The notes: a model not told the origin generated them from the letters alone. Numbered from the stretch's first letter, positions 47,901 to 60,000 are shown. The stretch: DNA of 60,000 bases from Membranipora membranacea (GCA_914767715.1 OU612067.1:34076162-34136161), one strand, 5' to 3'. Numbers and translations are program-made.

Positions 47901-50900
47901 ACCGCTGTCAGCTCGCACTGAACTCGTAAGCTACAGCTGCTTGAGTCTCTCTAGCCATGTGTGGCCTTCTCAAACTTAATATAGCAGCTAATCCAACTAT
48001 GAGTATATAACTCTGATTATTAGCTTAACATCATGTATAACAAGCTTGTCACTGAGGGATAATTAGCTATCTGATCTAATTATTAGTTATTATCAATAAA
48101 CAAAAGTCACTCATCTATATTAACGCATACCATACAATAATTGCTGAGCTGATAACAATTTATTTCTATTTGCGGCTTGCAATAAAAAACATAAGGGCAG
48201 CCACATCAAGCCACAAATACCATAACAAAAAATACTACTACAGCGTTGGCTAATGTTGTCTAATCGAGTTTGACTAGTAATTATGTAGGGGAGAGGTAGT
48301 ATCTATTAGAATATTCTACTAGCTCCATATATCCAAGAGCCAAGGCTCATTACACAGGAATACACGGTCAGGTCGGTTGTTGCAGGCTATCCCTTATTCC
48401 ACGCATTCAGAGCAAAACCAGACACAATGATACTGAAGCATAAGGCATATATGTGACAAGTGATAAAATTCTATTCATTTTTTTGACAGCTAACATATAT
48501 TGTGACAGCAATGATTTGTGTCATCTATGAAAGTAATACTTTGAGCAGTTATGACATAGCATATTGTATCATCATCAAAGTCTGACATAGATGCCCTCTG
48601 CTATCACAATCTATTATTTCATTAAGTAAATGTAGCCCTAGTCTCTCTCTCTATCTATATTGTAGTACTGAGGCTACCAGCTAGATGTTACACATGTGGT
48701 GGTGTTGGGGGTACGGAAGAGGAGGGGCGTCACCCCTCTATGACAGCCTCAGTAAGAGCAGGAATAAATCGATGCCGATTACGACTCGTCAGGATCACTA
48801 GTAATATCATCTCAACCAGCCATAGTGCTCGAACACTGTCTGGGTTGTTGTAGTGGCATTCCATTCTCAACAAGAGAGTCAACAATGGAATGCCACATCG
48901 AGCAGCCAGGGCAGAATCTGAGCACTTACACTACAAATTCACTATGCTTGTTACGTGGCTACTTATTTGGTTCTGGGGGGGGGGGGGGGAGGGGTCCACA
49001 AAACCAAGAAAATAGCCTGGTAACAAGGCTACACTTTCATTGATTAACATACAGCAATGTTTCAACATAACTGAGCATATACTGACATCATTGTGACCCT
49101 AGCCCCAGGAGTACTCAAGTTATGTAATATTATGGAATCACTATGATGTTATTCATTGTTATGCATAATATAATAGTTATGCTTTTGATGACAGAGTACT
49201 GATGACTGTGTCGAATAATTTGATGACTTCATTGAATATTAATAATATGTTATTGGGTTCCGCTTCACTGCACCTAGGCAGAGTAGCAGATTTTTGGCAG
49301 AGAAGACAGAGTAGTCAAAAAAACTCCTCAATAATTTAAATTAAATATGTTAATAAAACTATCTGGTGAACACACAGTGGTCTGATAGTGAAGGTTACTG
49401 ATAGGGATATATAATAAAAATTTGGACTGAAAGCTTAATTGATTGTGCATAAGATTATATCTAGACTCAACTCTTTCATAGACGGAGGGGGGGGGGGGTC
49501 AACTCAAAATAATTTCTCACTAAAATTCCATTTTAATTTGATGCTGGTATGACTGGAAGTGTGACACAACACAGAAATCTAAAATAATGCTAATTGATTC
49601 ACTAATGTATTATAAGTACATTTCTGCCAATAACTTGTAGTTTAGTATCTTTCTCTGTACCATAATTTTGGCAGGCAACATAGTATTTCCTTGTAAAGCA
49701 ATATCTTTTTTGGCGTCTGCGGGCTCTCTTATGGCTGTATTGAGATACCACATTACCACATAATTGCCGATGTCATGTAACCCTATTGATATGTAACCAA
49801 GTTTCTATCTCGGCTGGTCATAGCTTAGCACAGCTTCAGATCCAAGAAACAGTGACTAAATTCCTTCTTCATCCCCTGACACTATGAGTAATGTTACTTT
49901 CTAGTAGAAGCTACTGCGGAAGTTGTATGCAGCATAAGCTAGTGGAGTCAAATTTTGCAGGAGAAAATCTCCGCTTAACGGCAGCTTGAAATAGAGATAT
50001 TTTGGCAGCTAACATTTACTCATCTTCCTTATTATATATAAACTCCCACCTTAGCTAGTGATGCAGTCAAACACTAGCTTACATTTACTCCCCACTAGCT
50101 TACATTTACTCCCCACTAGCTTACATTTACTCCCCACTAGCTTACATTTACTCCCCACTAGCTTACATTTACTCCCCACTAGCTTACATTTACTCCCCAC
50201 TAGCTTACATTTACTCCCCACTAGCTTACATTTACTCCCCACTAGCTTACATTTACTCCCCACTGGCTTACATTTACTTCCCACTAGCTTACATTTACTC
50301 CCCACTACAAGGGCAGGCTGTGATTTTACTCACCAATTTGCTTAGTTTGGGGAAGACATTTGAGACGTAAGGAAATGATTGATCGTCGACCATATGCCAG
50401 TGAAAGACATTCAGTTTGGTGTAACTCATCGCGTCCTGCAAATAATGTAATAAAATCAAATAAGACACAAAAATCAAGGAGCTTTGTGGGCGGAGTTAAT
50501 TACACAGACCCGTTACACAGGCTCGATAAGGAGATAATGTGACATTAAATGAGAATAGGTCTTCTAATGTATCCTGATAGATGATGATCAGCTGTGGGAA
50601 ATCCATCAGGATAACCTGTCAGGCTATGATTGTCTTGTTTTTTTCTATCCAGGCTTGTGACAGCCCACCTGTTATGATGTCAAACACATCTTCAGCTGAT
50701 GTACAGAGATGATGAGGCAGTGCTAGTATCAGTATCAATGTAAGTCTAGTGTCCTAATCAGAGCTTATATACAAAACAACAATTTAGTCGGTCAGTCAGT
50801 CAGTCAGTCAGTCAGTCAGTCAGTCAGTCAGTCAGTCAGTCAGTCAGTCAGTCAGTCAGTCAGTCAGTCAGTCAGTCAGTCAGTCAGTCAGTCAGTCATA

Positions 50901-53900
50901 GTAAACTTTGAGGTGTAACGTAGTGGACACCTGATGATTAGCAGACATGCATCATTATGTAACACTGGGTTGTGACTGTAATATTCTGCTTCCAACTCAA
51001 CTCCCTCATCTCAACAAACTACCCAAACCACAGATTACATAATTGTTAATCAAATTATCTATGAGTTGATGTTTATTTTTTCGATTGTTCTGAAAATCTT
51101 ATTCACAGGTGGCATCAAATTCTTTCCCGGAAAATGTCACATTGATATAAATCAATCATCAACTAATGGCACTGAATATTCTCCTAGGGTCACACTGATG
51201 ATACACTAGCCTGTGTATCTACCGAGGCTGAGACTCATCAGACTTACACATGTACATATATGCCTACAGCATCCACACTATTATATGTAAGAGACTATGA
51301 CCTTCCGGCAGGGTCAGCGCAGGTACTAAACATATCACATGTTTTCATTGTCTAATATACTTACCAGCAAACGTCTGATATACTTACCAGCATGCGTTTT
51401 ATGTGTTTGATATACTTACCAGCATGCGTTTTCTATGTGTTTGATATACTTACCAGCATGCGTTTGATGTGTTTGACTGGTATATAATGTCTGGCTGTGT
51501 CTAACATCAGTCCTCTGTATCTAAATCGAGGGAAATCTTTTATAAAAGTAGCGTTGATGACCGTCTGTCCGTCGTGGTAATACATTATCTGTGAGAAAGT
51601 CTCCAGTCCTCTGATAACTCCCCACGGCTCCTGAGCGGATAACGTCGCTCCCTTCTCGTTAATATCCAGTTTATCTAAAACAAAGATAAGATGGCCATAC
51701 ATGAATACAGGTCTGCAGAACTCAGCAGAGAGAGTGAGAGAGAGAGAGAGCGAACTAAACTATGGAGTGTAGTAAACAAAATCCATATTCCATACATTAT
51801 TCATGGTGTACACAGTTATGAATCATCATCCTGGGACATAATAACACTTCCTGCACTGTTACAGTGAGTCTTGTTTTCATGTACCACATAATAAGATTGT
51901 TATCAGAGGGATAATATCCGACCAGACCAGTCCATTATAGCAGGGTGATTATATCACTTCTTACAGCTTTTCATATGTTTTGGGACCCCTTGTTATTTTA
52001 ATAGATTTGAGTTAAATACATGTAACATTGCACCGTGATCAGTTTTGGCTTAGAACCAAGCAAATAAGCAAATTTTTGCAGATATTTCTACAGGCCATTG
52101 GGTTGGGTATTTTTGAAACTCTTTTGAAACTATTTTTGATAGCAACGCATCAAAAATTGTCAACCAAAAGGTTTGGTTGCTATTCAATTAGGAACCCACA
52201 CCAGTAATACCAGGCAAAATGTGAATATTGTATTGACTAATTATTTCCTTGACAACTCCTCTCACTCATATCCAAGAGATTTGCTATTTCAGTTTTATGG
52301 GCATAGGCTGTCACATGACTTAGCTTTCAACTACTGGATATGTAAAGGTTTGAAACTGGTTTGAGGAAACTTACACAATAAGTTTGTATAGGCTCTCTCA
52401 TCCATTTCAATCTGACAGAGTGTTTATAGTACTTACACATTGCACTTACACATAGAAATTACACAGTACTTACACATAGTACTCACACATAGTATTCACA
52501 CATAGTACTTACACGTAGTACTTACATTGTTCAGACATGTTCTCATGAGGCAGAGATTGATCGTCACACTGTCTGCTCATACTTATAATTAGTTGTTTTA
52601 TTATAAAACTGCCTGAAGGTCTCTGTAAGGTCTCACCATTGGGTACAAATATATCAACCTACAACAGATACCCAAATATATAAGCCTATAACAGACATAA
52701 TCACATTTACCTCTACAAAGCTATGTGAGCAAAGAGGAGTACGTCAATAAAACACAATGAACATCATTTTTCATCTGGCTAAGAGTTCAGGCCAGAACGA
52801 GCAGTGAGAGCATATAACTTCACTCTGTCATAAGCAGACTTATTGTTATTTACTGACCACAGATGGGTGAAATGACACATTTTATATTTTGGTATAAAGG
52901 AATTAGATGCAACTACATGTGCAATAGCAATATCCATTACCTGGTGCTACAGGGATTATTACATAACAACTGGAGTAAGGAAATATTCCTTTACATTCTA
53001 ACTATTACACGATGCAGTGGCCAAAATTTACATTGCCTCACACAGAGAGCTATTTACTCAAACATCAGCTCACAGTAGGTCCATGGCTTGTTAATGTCAC
53101 ACTCTACCTGGGGGTCAAACACTGAGATAATCGGTCTCTGTTCTTATTATTATTCAAAGTTATCTGATGACATCATACATTACTTAGCTCATGACGTCTC
53201 ATTACATGGGATACATTATAATGTTCATTTCCAGGCCTCATCATCCAATGTTGACACATTGTCCACATCTGTATCAGGATACTATCAGATTACACCCACC
53301 TTATGCATCAAGGAGGAATCAAGTAACATTAACCTGTGTAAAGTTGCCAGATATGTGTGCCTAATATTATCCCAAATTTTGTTTTCACAACTACTGTCAG
53401 AAATCCGTTGAAAAATAAAAAAAACACGCAAACATGGGTGGCAGTTTTGCTTTTGTTCTTTATTTACCTGGCTGTTTATATGCTTGGTGTATCTATCGAT
53501 AGCCCTCACAACTCTCCCGCAAGTACTTGTCGGGCCGATTATTTGGAAGTTTACCATATCTATTGGATATCGGGTAGATTCTGACAGATAAGTCTGAGGC
53601 ATTGGCCATGGCTGACCAATGGCTGCAAAACAGTGAATGATACAATTATCATTGTTAGACTTATCAACAGCAAGATATAGAGAAAATAAAGGTGTGCCAA
53701 TGTATGTGCTTAGGCTATAATTTAGAAATGTGTAGTATTCATGTTTTGTATGATACTCTGATATGATATACATATGTGATACTCTGATATGATGTACTTA
53801 TATGATGCAGTGATCTGATGTTTCAGTGTGAGTACTTACCGTCAGCATGCTCAGGTGCTCGATCTACGTGTATCTGCAGCAGATTATAAGGATTCTCGTA

Positions 53901-56900
53901 GTCGTAATTTTCCCATTGTTTTACCTTTTGCCGCCTTTCCTGCGTAACAGAATAGAACAAAATTTCAATTATATATGACCAACATACAACTTTTAGCAAA
54001 CCCTTTGGTTGATCTTATCAAAGAATGACATTAAAAATTTATTCGGAATTTTTTTAATATGGTTTCCCGTTAATTTTTGAACAGGCCCATATAAAATACA
54101 CGGCAGTTTCTTCTTCCCTTTTTCCTCTTTTGATTACATCGCGTAAAAGGTATAGATAGGGTCACTACCCAAGTAACCCAACACAAGCATCCCAAGGGCT
54201 GTTAAATAGGGCGACTGATAGAGAACATAGTATGTAGCATAAAAAAGTCGGGCAAGCATCAGCATTTGGTGAGTACTAAAAAAATCGCAGCAAAAGTACA
54301 TGCACCTGAGAGAAAGTATCCAAATTAAGTAATCAATGACAGTAATCTTGCTGTGACGTGTGCTTCTGATCCTATGAGACTCGACTGTAACAGTCTGGTG
54401 CAATGGATTATATAGAGTGTATGTGTAATCAACCTTCCCTCCATCCCCTCCCACCTCTAACTTCCATACCACCCTCCCCCCCCCCCCCATCCAACCAAGG
54501 AGTTAGAAACTTGTTGATCCAATGCATTCAAACATTATGGATGGACAGAATGAGAGTTTTAACAGAACATATATTGCAAGAGCTTCCAGTTGTCTTATAG
54601 ATAACTGAATTAATAGTAAACAAACATAACAGTAAAGTATTAACATTAGTGGACTCGCTAAAAGAGGGGGAGTCCATAGACCAATGATAGAGGAGTACAC
54701 ATAGTGTGACTCTGTGTAGCTGCACGAGTATAATGAGCCTTTTAAGACCCAAAGAAAGACGTATATGAGTGATGAGAACATATAACGTTTCAGAAGAGAG
54801 GATGTTAAGATGCTATATTATACCCAATCGGCCACTTGGTGGTAAGCAAACTCGGTGGGCCCATGATTACTATCCCGTCTCCATGCTGGTGGTGTGTTCT
54901 AAAGAGAAATGATGAAAGCAATGAGACCATCGTGATATAATAACAGAACATCATGAGAGCAGAAGCTTGATGGGGCTGAAGGGGTAGTTTATACTGCCAA
55001 TAGACAGTTTTCAGATTTAGGCCTCAATTCGGAGTTGTCCTCTCTCCAGTTTGGTACTTTTAACCCACGCCGCATAGGAAAAACGTGCTGAAAAGAGGGT
55101 TATCTTGAAAACCGCTTATAATAGGATAAAAATTATTTTTGATTCAGAATCTGCACCATTGAACACTCATATGGACATAGTTTGGGAAATAATTTTAGTA
55201 TGTGGATAGTCAATTATAGCATTTTCTGCCTGTTTTGCGAACAATTTGACAGAATTTTTCATGATTTTCGTCACTAAAATAACGATTTATCAACATTCAA
55301 GCCTCCCATGATTTGGAAACCCTGTCTCTCAGGGTTTTCAATGGTGCAGACTCTGAATCAAAAATCATTTTAATCCTGACATAAGCGGTTTTCAAGATAA
55401 CCGTCTTTCAGCAGGTTTTTCCTATGCAGCGTGGGTTAAAAGTCCCAAACTGGAGAGAGGACAACTTCGAATTGAGGCATAAATAAGAGCTCAGAAAACT
55501 GTCTATTAATCGGTGGTTGAGAAGCGGATAAATTTGTAGTATAAAAGCAGCTTAACTTATGTCGTTGTAAAGTTTGAAGGAGTCCAGAGGCGTGGAATCT
55601 TGGCCTATTTTTCCTAAATTGCATGTTTGGTCCCATAACCATAGCCTGTGTGTAATCGTAATTAAAGAAAGAGAGCCATGTGTGTCAAAAAATCCAGGAA
55701 TATGATGTTACCAATAGTTGGGTGCTATGTAATTATACAACAATGTCAAATCAGTTTTCCAGGTAATCATGTGGCGCAAATGCCGAGTGATAGTATCAAA
55801 CACTGAGGAGCTCTAAGAGAGGATGTAATAGTAGGAGTTTTTGATATTCTTTTCTTGGATGGGTATGTTGTTGGGAGTCGCAGTCAGGATTGAGAGTGAC
55901 TTTTTTCAATGATTCATTAACGTGATTAAGATTTATAACAATTTCATGCTGAGCACAGATGATGGCCGTGATATGAACTAATCTTAGAGAAAAGATTGAT
56001 GATAATTAGTCAACCTTTCCTCGAATGCACCTCGACCCTTTGTCACTCATCACAAAACTATAGCACTGCAGATTGTATCCTAAATTGCAACAAACGATGC
56101 AGAGAAAGAATCTCTTGCGTATGACATTGTGAAGCCGTGCTAGGTGTGTATATGAATCACAGGCCCCGTAAGTGGAGCTCTCAGGCTTGTATTCTCAGTA
56201 ATCATGTGGGAACACTTCAGCAGGAACAATTGATGTACCTTTCAATGGCTAGAGGGACAACAGAATAAGATGACAGAATCACATTGGTAAGACACACTAT
56301 TGAACAGACACTCTAACTGTCATGCAAATCATCTATGAAAACAAATCTCGCCCGCCTGAAGTAAAAGACAGCTAGATCTATGACATGGTTTACCTTTCCC
56401 TTCTTCTGGTAAGAGTGAAGTTTACCTTCCTGCTACGATAAAAATGGGTACTATCAGATGTAACTACTTGTTGCTGCTGACTAATTCCTTGGAAGACTTC
56501 AACTTCACCCTAAAATGTCCTGTAAATGTGGTTTTGGCCAACCCGGACCAATCATATCTCAGCTTCACTCTAAAGACCATCTCCACCCTATCCAAGGAGT
56601 TGGCCTCAATACTTCTGATAGTATATAATAGATCTAATCCCTATTTGTAATTGAGCAGCAATAACAAAAAAAACTGGTTGGATTTCATTTTACCATCAAT
56701 CACCAGCAAAAAATGCAGCTTCATACCTTGTCCACAATCTGTTTATTCTATAATGACAGGGGGGATAAAATCACATAAGTTTCACACTGGCTGAGAATAG
56801 TTTATAAATCACGGAAGATTCTCAGACAAAATTAAGAGGAATGGTGCAGAGCAGTCGTGTGCTGGGAGAGCGTATGATCAGATCGAGAGAGCAGAGCCAA

Positions 56901-57660
56901 TCACCAGGTGGATATAGGTGTAAGATATAAGTATAAGAGAGGAGGATTCAGGAACAGCTGAGAGCCCAGAATACCTCTCGATCATAAGATGGTGGTGCTC
57001 GTCAGCGAAACAGGTCCGCTAAGGAGATTGTAGTATGCATGCAACAACAAAATACTGAGTGGGTACTCAACTCAAAAGGTCGAGAAAATTCAAACATTTG
57101 TAACTCAAATGAAACAATTCACAGGTGCAAGCAGCTAGGTTGGTTTAATGCAAAATTAACGAATTTATAACAAATTCTCATGCAGCGTAATACCTTTCGA
57201 TTCCATTCAATCTCCTGCAATATACGGAAGTCTATTTAATTTGTGTAACACGACGTTTCTCGTGTTTCTATTTGATGCTAGCTAGGTAGGACAAGTTATG
57301 GTAATTTCAGCTTATTGAGGATCCGACAGATGTATAATGATCATATGAGTGTTTTTACTCGGCAGAGTTGAGCCTCTCTTAGCATCATTAAACACGGAGT
57401 GTAGTGCCAGTCAGTACCTTTCGCTTCTTTGCTAGCGTAGCGTCATAGTCAGCGTAATACTGTGCGTCGTGTTTCTTCTGCTTGACAGGAACAGTTGGTG
57501 CTTGAATATCGGCGTCTCCAGCTCCAGGAGGATTGTGGTATTGGGACTCTTTGGTGTATGTTTTCTGCTGATCGTACCCACTGTTGATAACTTGGTATGA
57601 TTTCTCAACTTTTCCTCCCGCCTTTTGTATGTATATGGTGGGATTAGGAGCGTGCCTGGC
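41974..57660 (-). CDS. GH20 beta-N-acetylhexosaminidase, 5' end incomplete
   Basis: Removes terminal GlcNAc/GalNAc from glycans by substrate-assisted catalysis. Exons 5' to 3': 57660-57418, 54898-54824, 53939-53840, 53622-53468, 52658-52637, 51674-51454, 50435-50334, 46878-46773, 46405-46210, 44943-44833, 43810-43732, 43332-43140, 42752-42557, 42067-41974. They give 630 residues in frame, without a start. GQPWPMPQ marks the N-terminal hexosaminidase domain (about residue 140). The barrel shows [55 protein letters not shown] and the catalytic Asp-Glu in [12 protein letters not shown] (residues 400-401), then [13 protein letters not shown] and [18 protein letters not shown]. The 139-residue charged region before GQPWPMPQ is not typical of lysosomal HEXA/HEXB. 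A membrane-anchored form like insect fused-lobes is possible. The 22-nt exon at 52637 and the first three exons are the least certain. Confidence 0.92.
42463..42536. repeat. GC-rich GGTGGGGGCC(A/G)TCA repeats ending in a G-run
   Basis: Four or five units of about 15 bp are followed by a run of about 19 G. It lies 20 bp from the donor of the exon 42752-42557, inside the last hexosaminidase intron. Confidence 0.85.
43020..43105. repeat. Degenerate ACTGTACAACTGTAG repeat
   Basis: Short units of GTACGACTATACGAC, GTACAACTGTAG and similar, in a hexosaminidase intron beside the exon 43332-43140. Confidence 0.7.
44752..44825. repeat. GTGGGTGGTCTGA(TT) repeat
   Basis: Four units of TGTGGGTGGCCTGA or close variants end 8 bp from the donor of the exon 44943-44833. 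Confidence 0.8.
46977..47037 (+). repeat. GC-rich cassette, copy 5
   Basis: TAGTCTGAGCCCCCCAGACT, then TTGCCCCCTGTCCGACGGCC, CCCCGGAGGGG and a closing AAGTCTGAG. It has short complementary ends, CAGACTTT against AAAGTCTG, and is the most complete copy. It lies in a hexosaminidase intron. Confidence 0.85.
47715..47929 (+). other. Coding-like open stretch nested in a hexosaminidase intron
   Basis: A plus-strand frame without a nearby ATG reads [20 protein letters not shown] and ends [16 protein letters not shown] then TAA. Composition is more protein-like than other intronic frames (basic start, acidic patch, amphipathic end). It could be a terminal exon of a nested gene or a piece of a transposon. 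No family was recognised. Confidence 0.3.
50072..50309. repeat. 21-bp minisatellite next to a splice donor
   Basis: About eleven units contain CTAGCTTACATTTACTCCCC plus A. It ends 24 bp from the donor of the hexosaminidase exon 50435-50334. Spurious frames run through it on both strands because the unit length is a multiple of three. Confidence 0.95.
50787..50898. repeat. (GTCA)n microsatellite
   Basis: About 28 perfect tandem units of GTCA/CAGT in a hexosaminidase intron. Confidence 0.97.
51353..51474 (-). repeat. Fourfold repeat of an exon end with its 5' splice site
   Basis: The last 20 or so coding bases of exon 51674-51454 and the donor (plus strand GATATACTTACCAGCATGCG) occur four times in tandem, unit 32-34 bp. 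The three outer copies are more diverged towards the intron. Each keeps CTGGTAAGTAT, so four potential donors lie in a row. Confidence 0.88.
52430..52527. repeat. CTTACACATAGTA short tandem repeat
   Basis: About six units of 12-14 bp with CTTACACATAGTA/CTCACACATAGTA in a hexosaminidase intron. Confidence 0.85.
55000..55506. mobile_element. Foldback element family A, copy 2
   Basis: Very similar over its length to 22138-22642, in the same orientation. It begins ATAGACAGTTTTC and ends GAAAACTGTCTAT, so the outermost ends are perfect inverted repeats. The left end lacks a short CTGAGCTC piece that copy 1 has. It lies in the hexosaminidase intron between exons 57418 and 54898. Confidence 0.92.
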
Positions 57661-60000
57661 CTGTATTTCCAATCACCATAGATCGTTAGATATGAATGCA
57701 CAGATAACCACTCAAGGTTTCAGAGTGATTGACAGCACCTTGGCCAGGAAACAGTTATCATTGTCTCAGATACTTGGTTGAGATCAAGCCAGCAGGAACA
57801 ATGATATAAACGGAAAGAGTTAAAATGGGCCCGGCAATCTGACTACTGGTAGTCCCAATGTTTGTCTGTGCCATTTTTTATTATTTTTCTCTGAAGAATT
57901 GATGATTTCCATTGAAAGATGCGCAGTGCCCTACAGAGACGTTAGATTTATTTCCCTCATATGTGGGATGTGTTTAATGGCTCGTATCTACATTTTTCAC
58001 ACACACAGTTCAAACTTTTGAATTTTGTATCACAGTGGTATAACAATACACTATCAGATTTGGTCCATCATCCGAGTCTGTGTGAGGTGACCTCAAGCCT
58101 TTAAAGGTCAAATGCAGCCCAAGATTGTTAATTCTTGCATGTAGTATACACAGGCTAACCTGGTCACGCGGCCCCTTTTCTTGGTTTTGGGAGCGATCGC
58201 GTGACAAGGCCATACACACGCTATATGTATTACAAACTCTCTACATTCCACTTTTTTTTAATTTTCTTTCAAATGTGGGTTAAAATATATCACATAAAAT
58301 TAAATATGGGATGGAAAGTAGATGGATGTGTGCCGATCTGTGCCAATTATTGGGGAGACTTTGGGAGTAAATAGTCATTTATGTTGAGGAAAATTTTTCT
58401 GGTCTGACCATCAAGATCATGGTACGAGAGTACCCGAGTGCATAGTGTAAACAGCAAGGGACTGAAATATAGGAGGGTTCCAACATTAACATTTATTCAT
58501 ATCCTGCAATTGTCAAGTGCTTTATCAGATCGAGGCATGATAAAACTAAAACCATTTGAGATATCTTACTGTGAAGTATAGGTAGAGTATCAGCCTCCAC
58601 CACTGAATTAGATTCTTCTCTTAGAATGGAAATAGTATCATAGCGTTATACGGTTAGGACACTAAACACAGGGACCCATCTGACTGTTATCTGATTGGCT
58701 GTCCCTAGTAGCATGAATAATTAGCCTGAGAAATTGTCTTGTTTACAAAATTGCATACAGTAATTATACCCCTACAGTGTCGATGATTAGGGCATTTCTA
58801 GATTGCTACTAGGGACTGGCTATTTTTGCAAGCCCTTTGTTTTGCAAAAGAAAGCTAATGATGCTATTCCAGATATGGAATTCAATGGCCTCCACCATTA
58901 GACTTTTTTTGTAGAGGAAACAGCTGAGAATATTACATTCAAAGTATTCACTTCAATAAAATCTAACCATCGAAAAGCTATTTCAATTGAGGAAGGATAG
59001 ATGTAAAGGGGTATATTCACCCACAGACAATTTCGCCTCAGTTTTCATGTTTACTATACAGAAATCACAGGAGTGAATAGTGCATTGCTTTTTTTCTTAT
59101 CTGTTGTGACTATCGGTGATCGCAGTCTACAAAAAACCTTATTTCAAAAACTAAAAATTGAAGTTTGGATATATTTTTTTGTTGCCTTCAAAGAAAGCCT
59201 ACTAGCTGAGGATGTCAGCTAGAGCAGCCATTATTATGATCTGCTACAGCTTGAGAGAGTTTTATCAGCTATAGCAGAAAACTGACTAAGGAGCACAGCT
59301 GATATATAGTGGATCCAGCTTGTCATCAAACAAGAGTAGTGATTACCCAGTGGTAGGCGAGTTCTCATCGCGTGTTCAGTGGCTGAGTAGTTGTTATCAC
59401 ATGTTTGACTTATCAAGGAGACCGGCGGCTCACCAGCCTCTAGCCAGCTGATGATACTTATGATATTAATGATAGGGGGGAGTTTGGTGGATGAGGGTAG
59501 ATAACACAGGCGATAAGCTAGCTGTATATATATGGCTATAGACTTGTACACACTTAAACCCTAAAGCCAAGCTATAGCTAGTTCAACTGTTATCATTAAA
59601 ACATTCACAGTGAAGGGTTTGAGCTTCTAGAGAGGTTGAAGGAGTGTCAGAGCTAGGCTGTGATCATCTGCCATTTGACATTTTACCAAAAAAAAGTTGA
59701 CATGGTTTGATTACTTTTCCCCTGAGATAGGTTCAAATTTTTAATCCCAACCCACACATCGGTACATTATATTATCGATATATCATATTATCATTATATT
59801 CAACTTGAGATTCTGAACTCATAGGCCCTGGGAAATTCAAACAAGCATTATCAAGTACTGCTTGTAGTCGAGATTATAAGTAGTTTGAGTAGTTGATATT
59901 AGACACATCTTAGTTACACACCCATTCCCAGCTTTCATACACAAGCTAGGACGTAGATTACCTACTAATAACACTCACGACTGCATATATATATATATAT
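57661..60000. other. Upstream side of the hexosaminidase gene; first exon not found
   Basis: No ATG-containing exon that ends in phase 0 was found, although the exon at 57660 needs one. An inverted pair GTCCCTAGTAGCA (58701) and TGCTACTAGGGAC (58804) brackets about 100 bp. The minus frame at 59234-59551 shows no signal or membrane domain that fits. The window ends in an AT dinucleotide run. Confidence 0.4.

Noticed and set aside
50051-50345. MGSKCKLV and SLHLLPT repeat proteins
   Set aside because: Both strands of the 21-bp minisatellite; no splice or start context.
53088-53411. 107-codon plus-strand frame
   Set aside because: It lies in a hexosaminidase intron with no family match and no splice context; it may be transposon debris.
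53285-53773. A single 162-codon protein
   Set aside because: Only 53622-53468 is an exon (hexosaminidase N-terminal domain, with clean acceptor and donor); the rest of the frame is intron.

Overview
The window is nuclear DNA of an invertebrate animal. It is AT-rich and intron-rich, with canonical GT/AG introns and metazoan gene families: a telomere-protection protein, a FUS/EWS/TAF15 (TET) RNA-binding protein, a lysosomal-type hexosaminidase and a WSCD-type sulfotransferase. It also holds CR1-like LINE pieces, tRNA-derived SINE-like sequence, foldback elements and many minisatellites. I cannot place the phylum from sequence alone. Gene models below were built by hand from splice sites and reading-frame phase; every internal exon join given keeps frame unless stated.

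Layout. (1) 2901-6958, minus: an unrecognised 354-residue single-pass membrane protein in seven exons, with its stop codon inside a 15-bp minisatellite. (2) About 8888-14060, minus: a POT1-like telomere single-strand-binding protein with two OB folds and a long repetitive linker; the 3' end is uncertain and may carry a frameshift. (3) 18700-30889, plus: a type II membrane sulfotransferase of the WSCD kind, six exons and 326 residues, with introns full of mobile elements and satellites. (4) 32002-39140, minus: a complete TET-family protein of 397 residues in twelve exons, including seven tiny exons before the RRM. (5) 41974-57660 and probably beyond, minus: a GH20 beta-hexosaminidase in fourteen recognised exons, with an unusual N-terminal extension; its first exon was not found. 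An orphan signal-peptide exon lies at about 41776-41850, just 3' of the hexosaminidase.

The genes do not form an operon or pathway. They are ordinary neighbours: two secretory-pathway enzymes acting on glycans (sulfotransferase, hexosaminidase), two nuclear nucleic-acid binders (POT1, TET protein) and one surface protein.

The striking part is the non-coding structure. A 195-bp block with a single mismatch occurs in two introns of the TET gene. A GC-rich cassette of roughly 50 bp occurs five times, and one copy appears to have seeded a 30-bp minisatellite. There are two copies of a 0.5-kb foldback element and three other foldbacks, a 12-bp satellite with a 108-bp higher-order repeat, and two cases where a tandem duplication has copied a 5' splice site.
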